Shown here one piece after another: positions 5,792 to 11,709 of a stretch of DNA of 11,709 nucleotides. A model generated the notes under the pieces. The model was not told the origin of the DNA. It did no database searches and saw only the letters and a list, made by a program, of their open reading frames with translations. Every line of letters begins with the position of its first letter. Within the stretch, counting starts at the first letter, position 1. The stretch is taken from assembly GCA_903909905.1 (NCBI GenBank), contig CAIVXP010000280.1, positions 1-11,709 of the forward strand, given 5' to 3'. The DNA is from Akkermansiaceae bacterium (GTDB taxonomy: Bacteria > Verrucomicrobiota > Verrucomicrobiia > Verrucomicrobiales > Akkermansiaceae). Made by a program: the position numbers and the translations under genes.

Positions 5792-6724
5792 ATGCTCGCC
5801 ACACGCATCAGCTCAAAACGCGGCTTCACCCTGATGGAGTTGCTGGTTGCCATGGCTATCACGACGATCATCGTCACGGTGTTGATCTCAGTGACTTCGA
5901 TTGCACTGGATACTTGGAACCGCAGTCGTTCGGAATTGCGGGCCTCCCGCCAAGCGAAGCAAATGATCGATACAATGGCCCGTGATTTCGAAGGGCTGGT
6001 TATTCGTCGGAGCACACCCCACGAATGGCTCACGGCCAATCACACCAGCAGCAGCACACCCATCGGGGTTCAGCTGCAAAGCACCAACGCATCTAAATTG
6101 ATTTTTTTCACCACCGCGACCGACCGCTACAACGGAGAAATCGGTACAACCAACGACATTGGTGGCGAGGTGTCGTGTGTGGCCTACAAACTCGATTATA
6201 AAGACCCCATGAGCCCGACCGGCTCCACCTTCAAAACATTCGTGCTCAACCGCTTGCTCGTGAATCCGAATGATACCTTTAATGATTTGCTTGGGAAAGC
6301 CAATTTGGAAACGGCTTTCGCAACACACGATTCCAAACTTTCAGATCAAGAAAATTTCCTTTGTGAAAATGTCTTCCAGTTTTCCGTCACCTTTCATGTG
6401 CAGGTCACCAAATCCGATGGCACTTCGGTGACGGTCCCCATAGCACTCGGCAGTGCAAGTGGTGCCCGAACCACCCAATCTTTCAAAGTCAAAGGCACTG
6501 AAATTGTCTGTGACGCAACTGGTGGCGCATCGGGCGGCACAACCGTTACGGATGCAGAGATCAAGGCAGGCCGTGTCGCTGCCGTGTCGCTGTCGTTGAC
6601 CATCCTGACGGACTTCGCGATCGATCAGCTCAAAAGCCGCTCCTTCAACGATACCCAAAAGGCGGATTTCCTCGCGAAGCACTCCTACCAGTACATCAAG
6701 GTGGTGCAAGTGCCCGGCACTTAG
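5792..6724 (+). CDS. Prepilin-like protein 3 (GspJ/PilW type; resembles Verru_Chthon cassette C)
   Basis: This 310-residue protein has a basic leader (MLATRISSKRG), cleavage expected between Gly11 and Phe12 (RGFTLMELLVAM), Glu16 at mature +5, and a hydrophobic helix to about residue 38. The continuation DTWNRSRSELRASRQAKQMIDTMARDFEGL is the long amphipathic helix typical of GspJ/PilW minor pseudopilins and, from memory, of TIGR02599-type cassette C proteins ('TW.RAR...REAR..F..M.R'). The remaining ~220 residues are Thr/Ser-rich and beta-prone. Family-length comparison suggests it is full length. It is the last gene of the trio; the cassette family's large protein A is not in the window, and no prepilin peptidase, ATPase or secretin is adjacent. 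Surface assembly or secretion is inferred from the leader only. Confidence 0.82.
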   Translation: MLATRISSKRGFTLMELLVAMAITTIIVTVLISVTSIALDTWNRSRSELRASRQAKQMIDTMARDFEGLVIRRSTPHEWLTANHTSSSTPIGVQLQSTNASKLIFFTTATDRYNGEIGTTNDIGGEVSCVAYKLDYKDPMSPTGSTFKTFVLNRLLVNPNDTFNDLLGKANLETAFATHDSKLSDQENFLCENVFQFSVTFHVQVTKSDGTSVTVPIALGSASGARTTQSFKVKGTEIVCDATGGASGGTTVTDAEIKAGRVAAVSLSLTILTDFAIDQLKSRSFNDTQKADFLAKHSYQYIKVVQVPGT

Positions 6725-6732
6725 CAAGTAAA

Positions 6733-6752
6733 CGGATCCCACGCGGGATGCG
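6733..6752 (+). terminator. Weak hairpin after the prepilin genes
   Basis: ATCCC (6736-6740) pairs with GGGAT (6745-6749) across an ACGC loop. The stem extends past one G-G mismatch by CG (6733-6734) with CG (6751-6752). TTTT follows at 6757-6760, a few bases after the stem. It begins 9 nt past the prepilin 3 stop. The stem is short and imperfect and the T-run is only four long, so this may be a weak terminator or chance. Confidence 0.28.
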
Positions 6753-6864
6753 GTGCTTTTGGCTGAGACTTGCTGCATGAAGCCCCACGCCTTTCCCACA
6801 ATCCCCCATGGTCAGCCACTTTCCACTTTCCCGTTTCGGGCTGCACCCCTAAGTTCCTGCCGCG

Positions 6865-7875
6865 ATGAGCAACTGCGGTCCAAAAATGAGAATGGATCCC
6901 GTATTACACCGGGACAAAAAACCCTCATGGATCAAGGTCCGTCTGCCGAGCAACCCGGCATTCTGGTCGACGAAGTCACTGATCACTGATCTCAAGCTCG
7001 TTACCGTTTGTGAAGAGGCGCAATGCCCAAACCGTTGGGAATGCTGGAGCCAAGGCACCGCGACCTTCATGATCGCCGGCGAAAAATGCACCCGTGCCTG
7101 CGGATTCTGCGCGGTCAAAACCGCACGCCCCGATGCCCTCGAAGCGGACGAACCGCAACGCGTCGCCGAGGCCACCCAACGCCTCAACCTGCGCCATGTG
7201 GTCATCACCGCCGTTGCCCGCGACGATCTGCGCGATGGTGGTGCCGAGCATTTCAAACAAACCATCGAGGCAGTACGCGCCGCCAATCCCTCGATCATCA
7301 TCGAAGTGCTCGTACCCGATTTCAATGACCGCGACTGGGCCCTGCAAATGGTGATGGATGCACGACCCCACATCTTCAACCACAACATCGAAACGGTCGA
7401 ACGCCTCACCCCGCTTGTTCGCTCGCGCGCGCAATACCAACGTAGCCTCAGCGTGCTGAAAAAAGCGAAAGCCATGGTCGATGGCAAAGTCGCCACCAAA
7501 AGCGGCATCATGCTCGGCCTCGGTGAGCGACGCGACGAAATCCTCCGCGCCATGGACGATCTCCGCGAGCACGATGTCACCGTGCTCACCCTCGGCCAGT
7601 ACCTGCGCCCCACGCCCAAGCATCTACCTGTGGTGGAGTACATCGAACCCGCCACCTTCGACGAATATCGCGAAATTGCCCTGCAAAAAGGCTTCCGCCA
7701 TGTCGCCAGCGGTCCGCTCGTCCGTAGCTCTTATCATGCGGCCGACTTCCGCCCCGAGCTCGATGTGATCGAGGCCATCGAAGCCGATGTCCGCGCCAGC
7801 AAAGGACTCGAGATCGGCCCGGAACACCTGCGTTTACCCAAACTCAAAAGCGGATTGGCAAAGGACCTGAGCTGA
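6865..7875 (+). CDS. lipA: Lipoyl synthase
   Basis: LipA is a radical-SAM enzyme that inserts two sulfur atoms into octanoyl groups on lipoate-dependent proteins (pyruvate and 2-oxoglutarate dehydrogenases, glycine cleavage H protein) in the cytoplasm. The auxiliary cluster cysteines are Cys49, Cys54 and Cys60 in CEEAQCPNRWEC. The radical-SAM cluster cysteines are Cys75, Cys79 and Cys82 in CTRACGFC. The C-terminal RSSYHA (287-292) carries the serine ligand of the auxiliary cluster. ITAVARDDLRDGGAEHF, FNHNIETVERL and KSGIMLGLGE are also family-typical. At 336 residues it is of normal length. The first ATG (6865) is used, but those at 6886 and 6892 are equally possible because conservation only starts near PSWIKVRLP (20-28) and no Shine-Dalgarno is seen. 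LipB is not in the window. The EVE gene starts 3 nt after the stop. Confidence 0.96.
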   Translation: MSNCGPKMRMDPVLHRDKKPSWIKVRLPSNPAFWSTKSLITDLKLVTVCEEAQCPNRWECWSQGTATFMIAGEKCTRACGFCAVKTARPDALEADEPQRVAEATQRLNLRHVVITAVARDDLRDGGAEHFKQTIEAVRAANPSIIIEVLVPDFNDRDWALQMVMDARPHIFNHNIETVERLTPLVRSRAQYQRSLSVLKKAKAMVDGKVATKSGIMLGLGERRDEILRAMDDLREHDVTVLTLGQYLRPTPKHLPVVEYIEPATFDEYREIALQKGFRHVASGPLVRSSYHAADFRPELDVIEAIEADVRASKGLEIGPEHLRLPKLKSGLAKDLS

Positions 7876-7878
7876 TCC

Positions 7879-8346
7879 ATGAACCACTGGCTGATCAAAT
7901 CAGAACCCGACGTTTTCTCCATCGCGGACCTTGAACGCGTCGGGCGCGAACCCTGGACCGGCGTCCGCAACTACCAGGCCCGCAACTTCATGTGGCGCGA
8001 CATGAAACCTGGCGACCTCGCGCTATTCTATCACTCAAACGCCAAGCCCCCCGGCATCGCAGGCATCGCCAAAGTCGTCGATGCTCCCTATCCCGACTCC
8101 ACCCAGTTCGAGCCGCAGAGCGAATACTTCGACCCAAAATCAACACGCGAAAACCCGCGCTGGTGGCTTGTCGATTTCGAGTTCGTCGCACGCTTCAGCG
8201 AAATCATTCCGCTCGACACACTCAAGCAGGACCCCGAACTCTGCGAAATGATGGTCTGCCAACGCGGCACGCGACTTTCGATCAACCCGGTCAGCGCCAC
8301 ACACTTCAAACGCGCCTGCAAACTCGGCGGATTCAAAGCGCTGTAA
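7879..8346 (+). CDS. EVE domain protein (THYN1-like)
   Basis: This 155-residue protein consists almost entirely of one EVE domain, a PUA-like fold. Landmarks are NHWLIKSEPDVFS at 2-14, WTGVRNYQARNFM at 26-38, GDLALFYHSN at 45-54, GIAGIAKVVDAPYPD at 59-73 and WWLVDFEF near 95-102. THYN1-related EVE domains have been linked to recognition of modified cytosines in DNA, and fused EVE domains occur in restriction systems. Stand-alone bacterial copies are widespread and their role is unsettled. No restriction, methylase or phage gene is near it here. It starts 3 nt after lipA and is probably co-transcribed with it. It ends 2 nt before the stop of the convergent tetR-family gene. Family call is firm; function is not. 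Confidence 0.9.
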   Translation: MNHWLIKSEPDVFSIADLERVGREPWTGVRNYQARNFMWRDMKPGDLALFYHSNAKPPGIAGIAKVVDAPYPDSTQFEPQSEYFDPKSTRENPRWWLVDFEFVARFSEIIPLDTLKQDPELCEMMVCQRGTRLSINPVSATHFKRACKLGGFKAL

Positions 8347-8348
8347 GC

Positions 8349-8948
8349 TCACACCGCGCGCAAGGTCTCAAGGTAACCATCCAGGGCCATCAAGCCCATG
8401 CGACGGGTCGCATCGGCAGACGGCAAACGCATGCCGACGCTAAATCCACAAATCATCGAAACAAAAAACGGTGCCTCGACCGCCGGTTGGATCGAACGAT
8501 GGATCCAGCCCGCCAACTTACCCCTTTCGAGCAACTCCGCAAAGCCACCGCGCCAGATTTCGAAAACCTCTTCCAAGCCCGCTGCCATCACTGCGTCGAC
8601 AGACCCCATCTCCGCCGCCATCAACACCAACCCAGCCAACTCGTCATTCGCAGTCATTTCGGTCAAGCGAACCCGACAAAACGCCTTCAATCCATCGAGC
8701 GAACCCAGCTCCGCCATCGGCTCCACCCAACGCCCGCGAATCCCATCCGCAACCACCTCGTTTACCCACGCAAGCCCCAGACTCCGCTTGTCGGCAAAAT
8801 GGTGAAACAAAGCCCCCTTTGTCAGCCCAGCTGTTTCTACGATCCCACCCAAGCCCGATGCGGCATAACCGCTTTTGCTAAATTCCTCCCCCGCCACTTC
8901 AAGAATCCGCCGCCGCGTCACCACCGGTTGCCTTTTGCGCTTTTCCAT
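8349..8948 (-). CDS. TetR/AcrR-family transcriptional regulator
   Basis: This 199-residue protein has an N-terminal TetR DNA-binding domain. It begins with a basic MEKRKRQPVVTRRRILEVAG, followed by EEFSKSGYAASGLGGIVETA (21-40) and GLTKGALFHHFADKRSLGLA (41-60), the highly conserved helix-turn-helix with the 'G...LYhHF..K..L' recognition region. The C-terminal ~130 residues form the usual all-helical ligand/dimer domain, whose ligand cannot be told. The frame is open back to 9059, but that part would overlap lptE and is not homologous, so the ATG at 8948 is used; no Shine-Dalgarno is visible. It lies 55 nt downstream of lptE on the same strand and could be transcribed with proC, the BamD-like gene and lptE or from its own promoter. 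No strong palindromic operator was found in that gap. Targets are unknown. Confidence 0.9.
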   Translation of the reverse strand: MEKRKRQPVVTRRRILEVAGEEFSKSGYAASGLGGIVETAGLTKGALFHHFADKRSLGLAWVNEVVADGIRGRWVEPMAELGSLDGLKAFCRVRLTEMTANDELAGLVLMAAEMGSVDAVMAAGLEEVFEIWRGGFAELLERGKLAGWIHRSIQPAVEAPFFVSMICGFSVGMRLPSADATRRMGLMALDGYLETLRAV

Positions 8949-9003
8949 GCCAACTACATACCGACCGGATGGGATATGCGCAAGGATTTTTCCGAGCGGC
9001 AAC

Positions 9004-9525
9004 TCAATAGCTGTTGGAAAGCCTTGAGACCAGAGCCTCCCCCGCCCTTTCGAGCGCATCGGGAAGGGCGTTGTTGCGCGCGGTTTGAAGATTGGAGGTC
9101 ACAAAAAACTGACTGGTGCCGACATTCGATCCGGAACTGAGAACCTTACCCCGGTCGCGTGCGTCGCGAAGGCTCCATTCAAGAGTCACCGCATTGCTCA
9201 ACTGCTCGGGAAGGGCGGTATCGAGACGATTGCCAAGAACCATCGAGTAGGCAATCGAAGCCACACGCCCCTCCAACACCGCATCGGCTTCATCCAAACT
9301 GGTGATGCGATAAGTGCCGTCGGTAGTAAAAGTATTGACCACTGCCGAGGTCGCCAATGCTTCGGCGCGCGGGTGAAATGACTGATTCGAAAACATCGGC
9401 ACATGGATGTTTTTCACCTTGGCCAGCGCCGGTGGTTTGTTGACGCCCAAGCGATAGCCGGCGCACGAAGAGCACATGACGGCAACGAATGCCGACGCGA
9501 AAAACAGGTGGACTGAACGCATCAT
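9004..9525 (-). CDS. lptE: LPS assembly lipoprotein LptE-like
   Basis: This is a 173-residue exported lipoprotein resembling LptE, the plug partner of the LptD translocon that places LPS in the outer membrane. Residues 1-20 form a signal peptide and Cys21 the presumed lipidated residue, followed directly by AGYRLG, the hallmark 'C-GY-L' start of LptE. Then come VKNIHVPMFSNQSFHPRAEAL and later AVTLEWSLRDARDRGKVL and ALPDALERAGEALVSRLSNSY, matching the family's alpha-beta-alpha order. The lipobox is unusual (MCSS-Cys, with Cys at -3 in place of Leu). The start is well supported: AAGGAA lies 8 nt upstream, and the ATG overlaps the BamD-like gene's stop by 4 nt (ATGA). No lptD is in the window. 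E. coli LptE is slightly longer (193 aa). Confidence 0.77.
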   Translation of the reverse strand: MMRSVHLFFASAFVAVMCSSCAGYRLGVNKPPALAKVKNIHVPMFSNQSFHPRAEALATSAVVNTFTTDGTYRITSLDEADAVLEGRVASIAYSMVLGNRLDTALPEQLSNAVTLEWSLRDARDRGKVLSSGSNVGTSQFFVTSNLQTARNNALPDALERAGEALVSRLSNSY

Positions 9526-10451
9526 TCGCCGAGTTCCTTGAGTCGGGCCTTTGCGGCATTGCGGATCTTTTCATCTCCCGAACGCCGGGTGATGTCGCGA
9601 TAATAAACCTTTGCGCTCTCGATCTTGCCAGTCTTGAGATAGAACTCGGCGATGTCGTACGAGCGCTGCAAATCCTGCCCGGCGACTCCTTGCAAGTGAC
9701 GGCGCGCCTCGGCGTTGCGCGAGTGACCAGGGTACTGGATCAGATAGTCGTTGAACGCTTCGCGCGCGAGATCGAGGTTCGCCTGATTCTGGTTTCCGCG
9801 TTTAGCTTCATCCATCAGGATCACTCCGACTTGGAAGAGCGCCTCTGGCGCCTCGGGGCTGTCCGGTTGATCGCGCACCAACTCACGATATGCGGCAATG
9901 GCCTCTTTGCCTTTGCGCTTGGATTCGTAAAGCCGGCCCTTGGTGAAATGCGCTTTCGAAGCAACCCTCGACTTCGGTGCATGCGCTCGCAACTTGTCGA
10001 GCATCTCAACCGTTTTCTCCAAGGAAAGCTTCGACTTGATGCCGAGGAAATTCGTTTTGATCTGACCCTCCGCAGCACTTTGCGCCATACTCACTTGGCG
10101 GTTGAGCACGGTGGAGTACATGTTGCTGCCGGGGTAGCGGGCGAGGAATTTGTCGTACGCGTTGAAGGCCCCGAGGATGTCACCTTTTTCCTCGAGCAAC
10201 TGCGCATGGCGATATCGCGCCATCTCCGCAGATTTGGCGAAGGGATACTGGCTTGCAGCCTTGTCGTAAAACTTGATCGCGCGCCGACGATTGCCCGAAT
10301 CATCGGCCTGCTTGGCCTTTTGATACACCTCCTCGCCCTCGGCTGCTGCTGCGCGAGTGTCGCCCGCAAGAATCGGCACGTCGGAATCATTTCCGCATGA
10401 AACCAACAAGGTCGCAAAACCCGCCAAACAAAGTGCTGCATGCCAATTCAT
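9522..10451 (-). CDS. bamD: BamD-like outer membrane assembly lipoprotein (TPR)
   Basis: This 309-residue TPR lipoprotein is of the BamD/YfiO type, the essential lipoprotein of the complex that folds beta-barrels into the outer membrane. The signal peptide ends in a good lipobox, LVSC, giving Cys19 from the ATG used. TPR units follow: EEVYQKAKQADDSGNRRRAI with FYDKAASQYPFAKSAEMARY, GDILGAFNAYDKFLARYPGS, GKEAIAAYRELVRDQPDSPE, AREAFNDYLIQYPGHSRNAE and AEFYLKTGKIESAKVYYRDI. The YPF/YPGS spacing is typical of BamD. It is longer than E. coli BamD (245 aa), with an extra Lys-rich helical middle. ATG 10451 is chosen; ATG 10463 (four residues longer) is also possible, and the in-frame 10559 start would overlap proC. 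It is separated from proC by 58 nt and overlaps lptE by 4 nt, so an outer-membrane role is favoured. A generic CpoB/YbgF-like TPR protein is the alternative. Confidence 0.75.
   Translation of the reverse strand: MNWHAALCLAGFATLLVSCGNDSDVPILAGDTRAAAAEGEEVYQKAKQADDSGNRRRAIKFYDKAASQYPFAKSAEMARYRHAQLLEEKGDILGAFNAYDKFLARYPGSNMYSTVLNRQVSMAQSAAEGQIKTNFLGIKSKLSLEKTVEMLDKLRAHAPKSRVASKAHFTKGRLYESKRKGKEAIAAYRELVRDQPDSPEAPEALFQVGVILMDEAKRGNQNQANLDLAREAFNDYLIQYPGHSRNAEARRHLQGVAGQDLQRSYDIAEFYLKTGKIESAKVYYRDITRRSGDEKIRNAAKARLKELGE
9534..9539 (-). promoter_or_regulatory. Strong ribosome binding site for lptE
   Basis: On the minus strand AAGGAA lies 8 nt before the ATG at 9525, inside the final codons (KELGE) of the BamD-like gene. 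It fixes the start at the first of two tandem ATG codons. It is the best Shine-Dalgarno sequence in the window. Confidence 0.6.
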
Positions 10452-10509
10452 TGCCACGAGCATAAGCGCCGTGCGAGCTGCGGAAAGTCCAAAAATTCGC
10501 GCGGCCAAT

Positions 10510-11307
10510 TCATTTGCCAAGCTCGGCCGAGCGCCGGGTCGCTGCCGCCACAGCCTCAATCAATGCCGACCGCAAGCCGTGCTTCTCTAGCTCCGCCAAT
10601 CCGGCAATAGTAGTCCCGCCAGGCGATGTGACCATGTCCTTGAGCACCGCAGGATGCTCACCGGTTTCAAGCACCATCGCGGCCGCACCCCACACGGTCT
10701 GAGCCGCCAAGCGGATCGCATCCGCACGAGGCAGGCCCGCCTTCACTCCACCGTCCGCCAGTGCGTCGATCACCAGATACACATAAGCCGGACCACTGCC
10801 CGAAAGCCCGGTCACCGCATCCATCAAGCGTTCCGGCACCTCGATAGCGAGCCCGACCGAACTCAAAATTTGCTTTGCCACATCCGCATCCGCAGAGGTG
10901 GCCAAATGACCCATGCAAAAACCCGAGGCCCCTTTGCCCACCGCAGCAGGCGTGTTGGGCATTGCTCGCACGACCCGTGCTTTACCTTTGGCTGCTTGCT
11001 CCAAAGCCGAAAGCTTGACCCCCGCCGCAATCGATATGGCCAGCGGCGGCGACTTCGACACCGACACCAACAACTCAAGCGCCGCACATGCGTCCTGCGG
11101 CTTGGTGCACAACAAAATGACATCGCAATCAGCCAAGGGCGAAATTTCCTCTGCCGCTTTGGCGCCCGTCACTCCCGCAAAATGCTCGCGCGCGGCCTTG
11201 ACCGGATCAATGCCTGTGACCGCCGAGGCCGCCACCACGCCGGAGCGAATCGCCCCCGCTACAAATGCAGTGCCCATCTTGCCGCAACCAATGATTCCGA
11301 GCTTCAT
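10510..11307 (-). CDS. proC: Pyrroline-5-carboxylate reductase
   Basis: ProC reduces 1-pyrroline-5-carboxylate to L-proline with NAD(P)H, the last step of proline synthesis, in the cytoplasm. At 265 residues it is of normal length. The Rossmann start MKLGIIGCGKMGTAFVAGAI holds the GxGxxG dinucleotide motif. LLCTKPQD, RVVRAMPNTPAAVGKG and the C-terminal dimerisation/active-site signature TGLSGSGPAYVYLVIDALAD plus KDMVTSPGGTTIAGLAELE are all present. The ATG at 11307 lies immediately before the Rossmann strand, so no other start fits. Its promoter should lie in the 83-bp gap shared with the divergent TPR gene. It is first in the minus-strand series leading to the BamD-like gene and lptE; proA and proB are not in the window. 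Confidence 0.96.
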   Translation of the reverse strand: MKLGIIGCGKMGTAFVAGAIRSGVVAASAVTGIDPVKAAREHFAGVTGAKAAEEISPLADCDVILLCTKPQDACAALELLVSVSKSPPLAISIAAGVKLSALEQAAKGKARVVRAMPNTPAAVGKGASGFCMGHLATSADADVAKQILSSVGLAIEVPERLMDAVTGLSGSGPAYVYLVIDALADGGVKAGLPRADAIRLAAQTVWGAAAMVLETGEHPAVLKDMVTSPGGTTIAGLAELEKHGLRSALIEAVAAATRRSAELGK

Positions 11308-11390
11308 GCACCAAGACTACTTCGCCGCGCCGCGCCCGCGCCAGCATCATTTTGATTGGTTAAAAGCCGGAATTTGGACAATCATAAGAT

Positions 11391-11709
11391 ATGAAGTCAC
11401 TCCCGCTACGGCTGCTTGGCACCATGATGCTTCTCTCGCACCACGCCATGGGCGAGGCCCTGCCGGGGCCCGATAAAGCGATTCCCAATGCGGTCAAGGC
11501 TTTGAGCGCACCATCGCTCGCAGGCGTCCCGGAAAGCATTACGACCGCCGTGTCCACCACTAGCGAGGCGGCCCAATCACACGTCAAATGCGGCCTCAGC
11601 CATCTGCACTTCGGATGGGAATTCGAAGCCTGCCGACACTTTGCCGCAGCCATTCGCGAGGACCCCGAATGCATGATCGCCCATTGGGGCATGGTGATGG
11701 CATTGCTCG
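11391..11709 (+). CDS. Exported TPR-type protein, 5' part only
   Basis: The frame from ATG 11391 stays open for 106 codons to the window end. Residues 1-21 make a signal peptide (MKSLPLRLLGTMMLLSHHAM, then GEALPGP). After a low-complexity Ala/Ser/Thr stretch, VKCGLSHLHFGWEFEACRHF and AAAIREDPECMIAHWGMVMA form a TPR unit. The pattern 'GL.hLH.F.w.EA.r.F..A...DP.C..AHWG.AM' is that of a family of large exported bacterial TPR proteins of unknown role. The upstream 83 bp is shared with divergent proC. TAAGAT at 11385-11390 directly abuts the start codon and is not a credible -10 element without a -35. No Shine-Dalgarno is present. The rest of the protein, usually several hundred residues, is outside the window. 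Confidence 0.75.
   Translation, partial: MKSLPLRLLGTMMLLSHHAMGEALPGPDKAIPNAVKALSAPSLAGVPESITTAVSTTSEAAQSHVKCGLSHLHFGWEFEACRHFAAAIREDPECMIAHWGMVMALL

Noticed and set aside
6753..6989. Small 78-codon plus-strand frame between prepilin 3 and lipA
   Set aside because: It overlaps lipA by over 100 nt, has no ribosome site and no recognisable feature.
7879..8346. EVE protein as part of a defence island
   Set aside because: No nuclease, methylase, phage or mobile gene is nearby. The neighbours are housekeeping genes.
8957..8978. Possible TetR operator dyad CATA...TATG before the tetR gene
   Set aside because: Only 5 of 11 position pairs are complementary, which is within chance.
7992..9140. 382-codon plus-strand reading frame across the EVE and tetR genes
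   Set aside because: It is Arg/His/Pro-rich without any domain, and overlaps two well-supported genes in other frames. It is a shadow of codon bias.
9489..10400. 303-codon plus-strand frame opposite the BamD-like gene
   Set aside because: No signal peptide or family motif. The minus strand has a lipobox and TPR repeats.
11352..11390. Promoter TTGATT / TAAGAT before the TPR gene
   Set aside because: Spacing between the two is 27 nt and the -10-like box abuts the start codon, which does not form a working pair.

Overview
The window looks like chromosomal DNA of a Gram-negative bacterium from the Verrucomicrobiota, probably near Verrucomicrobiales or Chthoniobacter-type lineages. The reasons are outer-membrane biogenesis lipoproteins (LptE-like, BamD-like), a DUF1573 protein, a squalene synthase, and three adjacent prepilin-like proteins that resemble, from memory, the 'Verru_Chthon cassette' families. 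GC is about 55-60% in the housekeeping genes I hand-counted. No rRNA, tRNA, CRISPR array, IS element, integrase or phage gene was found. There is no gene-free stretch over 300 bases.

Layout. (1) Positions 1-993, minus strand: a squalene/phytoene synthase, followed by a possible overlapping gene that runs off the window. (2) Positions 1127-4065, plus strand: a tight five-gene unit with an ECF sigma factor, a single-pass membrane protein in the anti-sigma position, an unrecognised exported protein, an exported DUF1573 protein and a membrane-anchored rhodanese. Junctions are a 17-nt overlap, a 4-nt overlap, a 9-nt gap and a 4-nt overlap. (3) Positions 4277-6724, plus strand: three consecutive type IV prepilin-like proteins, each with a G/F-(x)3-E leader, and with no pilus or secretion machinery beside them. 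(4) Positions 6865-8346, plus strand: lipoyl synthase lipA and a stand-alone EVE-domain protein. (5) Positions 8349-11307, minus strand, transcribed in the order proC, BamD-like, lptE, tetR-family regulator. The tetR end meets the EVE gene tail to tail with 2 nt between. (6) Positions 11391-11709, plus strand: the start of an exported TPR protein, cut by the window edge.

How the genes may work together. Block 2 reads as a self-contained envelope-response operon: the sigma factor and its presumed membrane partner are co-transcribed with three products that act outside the cytoplasm, two of which carry conserved cysteines. Block 3 would supply pseudopilin-like surface or secretion subunits. Block 5 joins proline synthesis with outer-membrane protein and LPS assembly. 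lipA is core metabolism. The least described parts are the exported members of the sigma operon and the prepilin trio. Everything else is ordinary chromosomal content. Long antisense reading frames occur throughout and look like by-products of codon bias.
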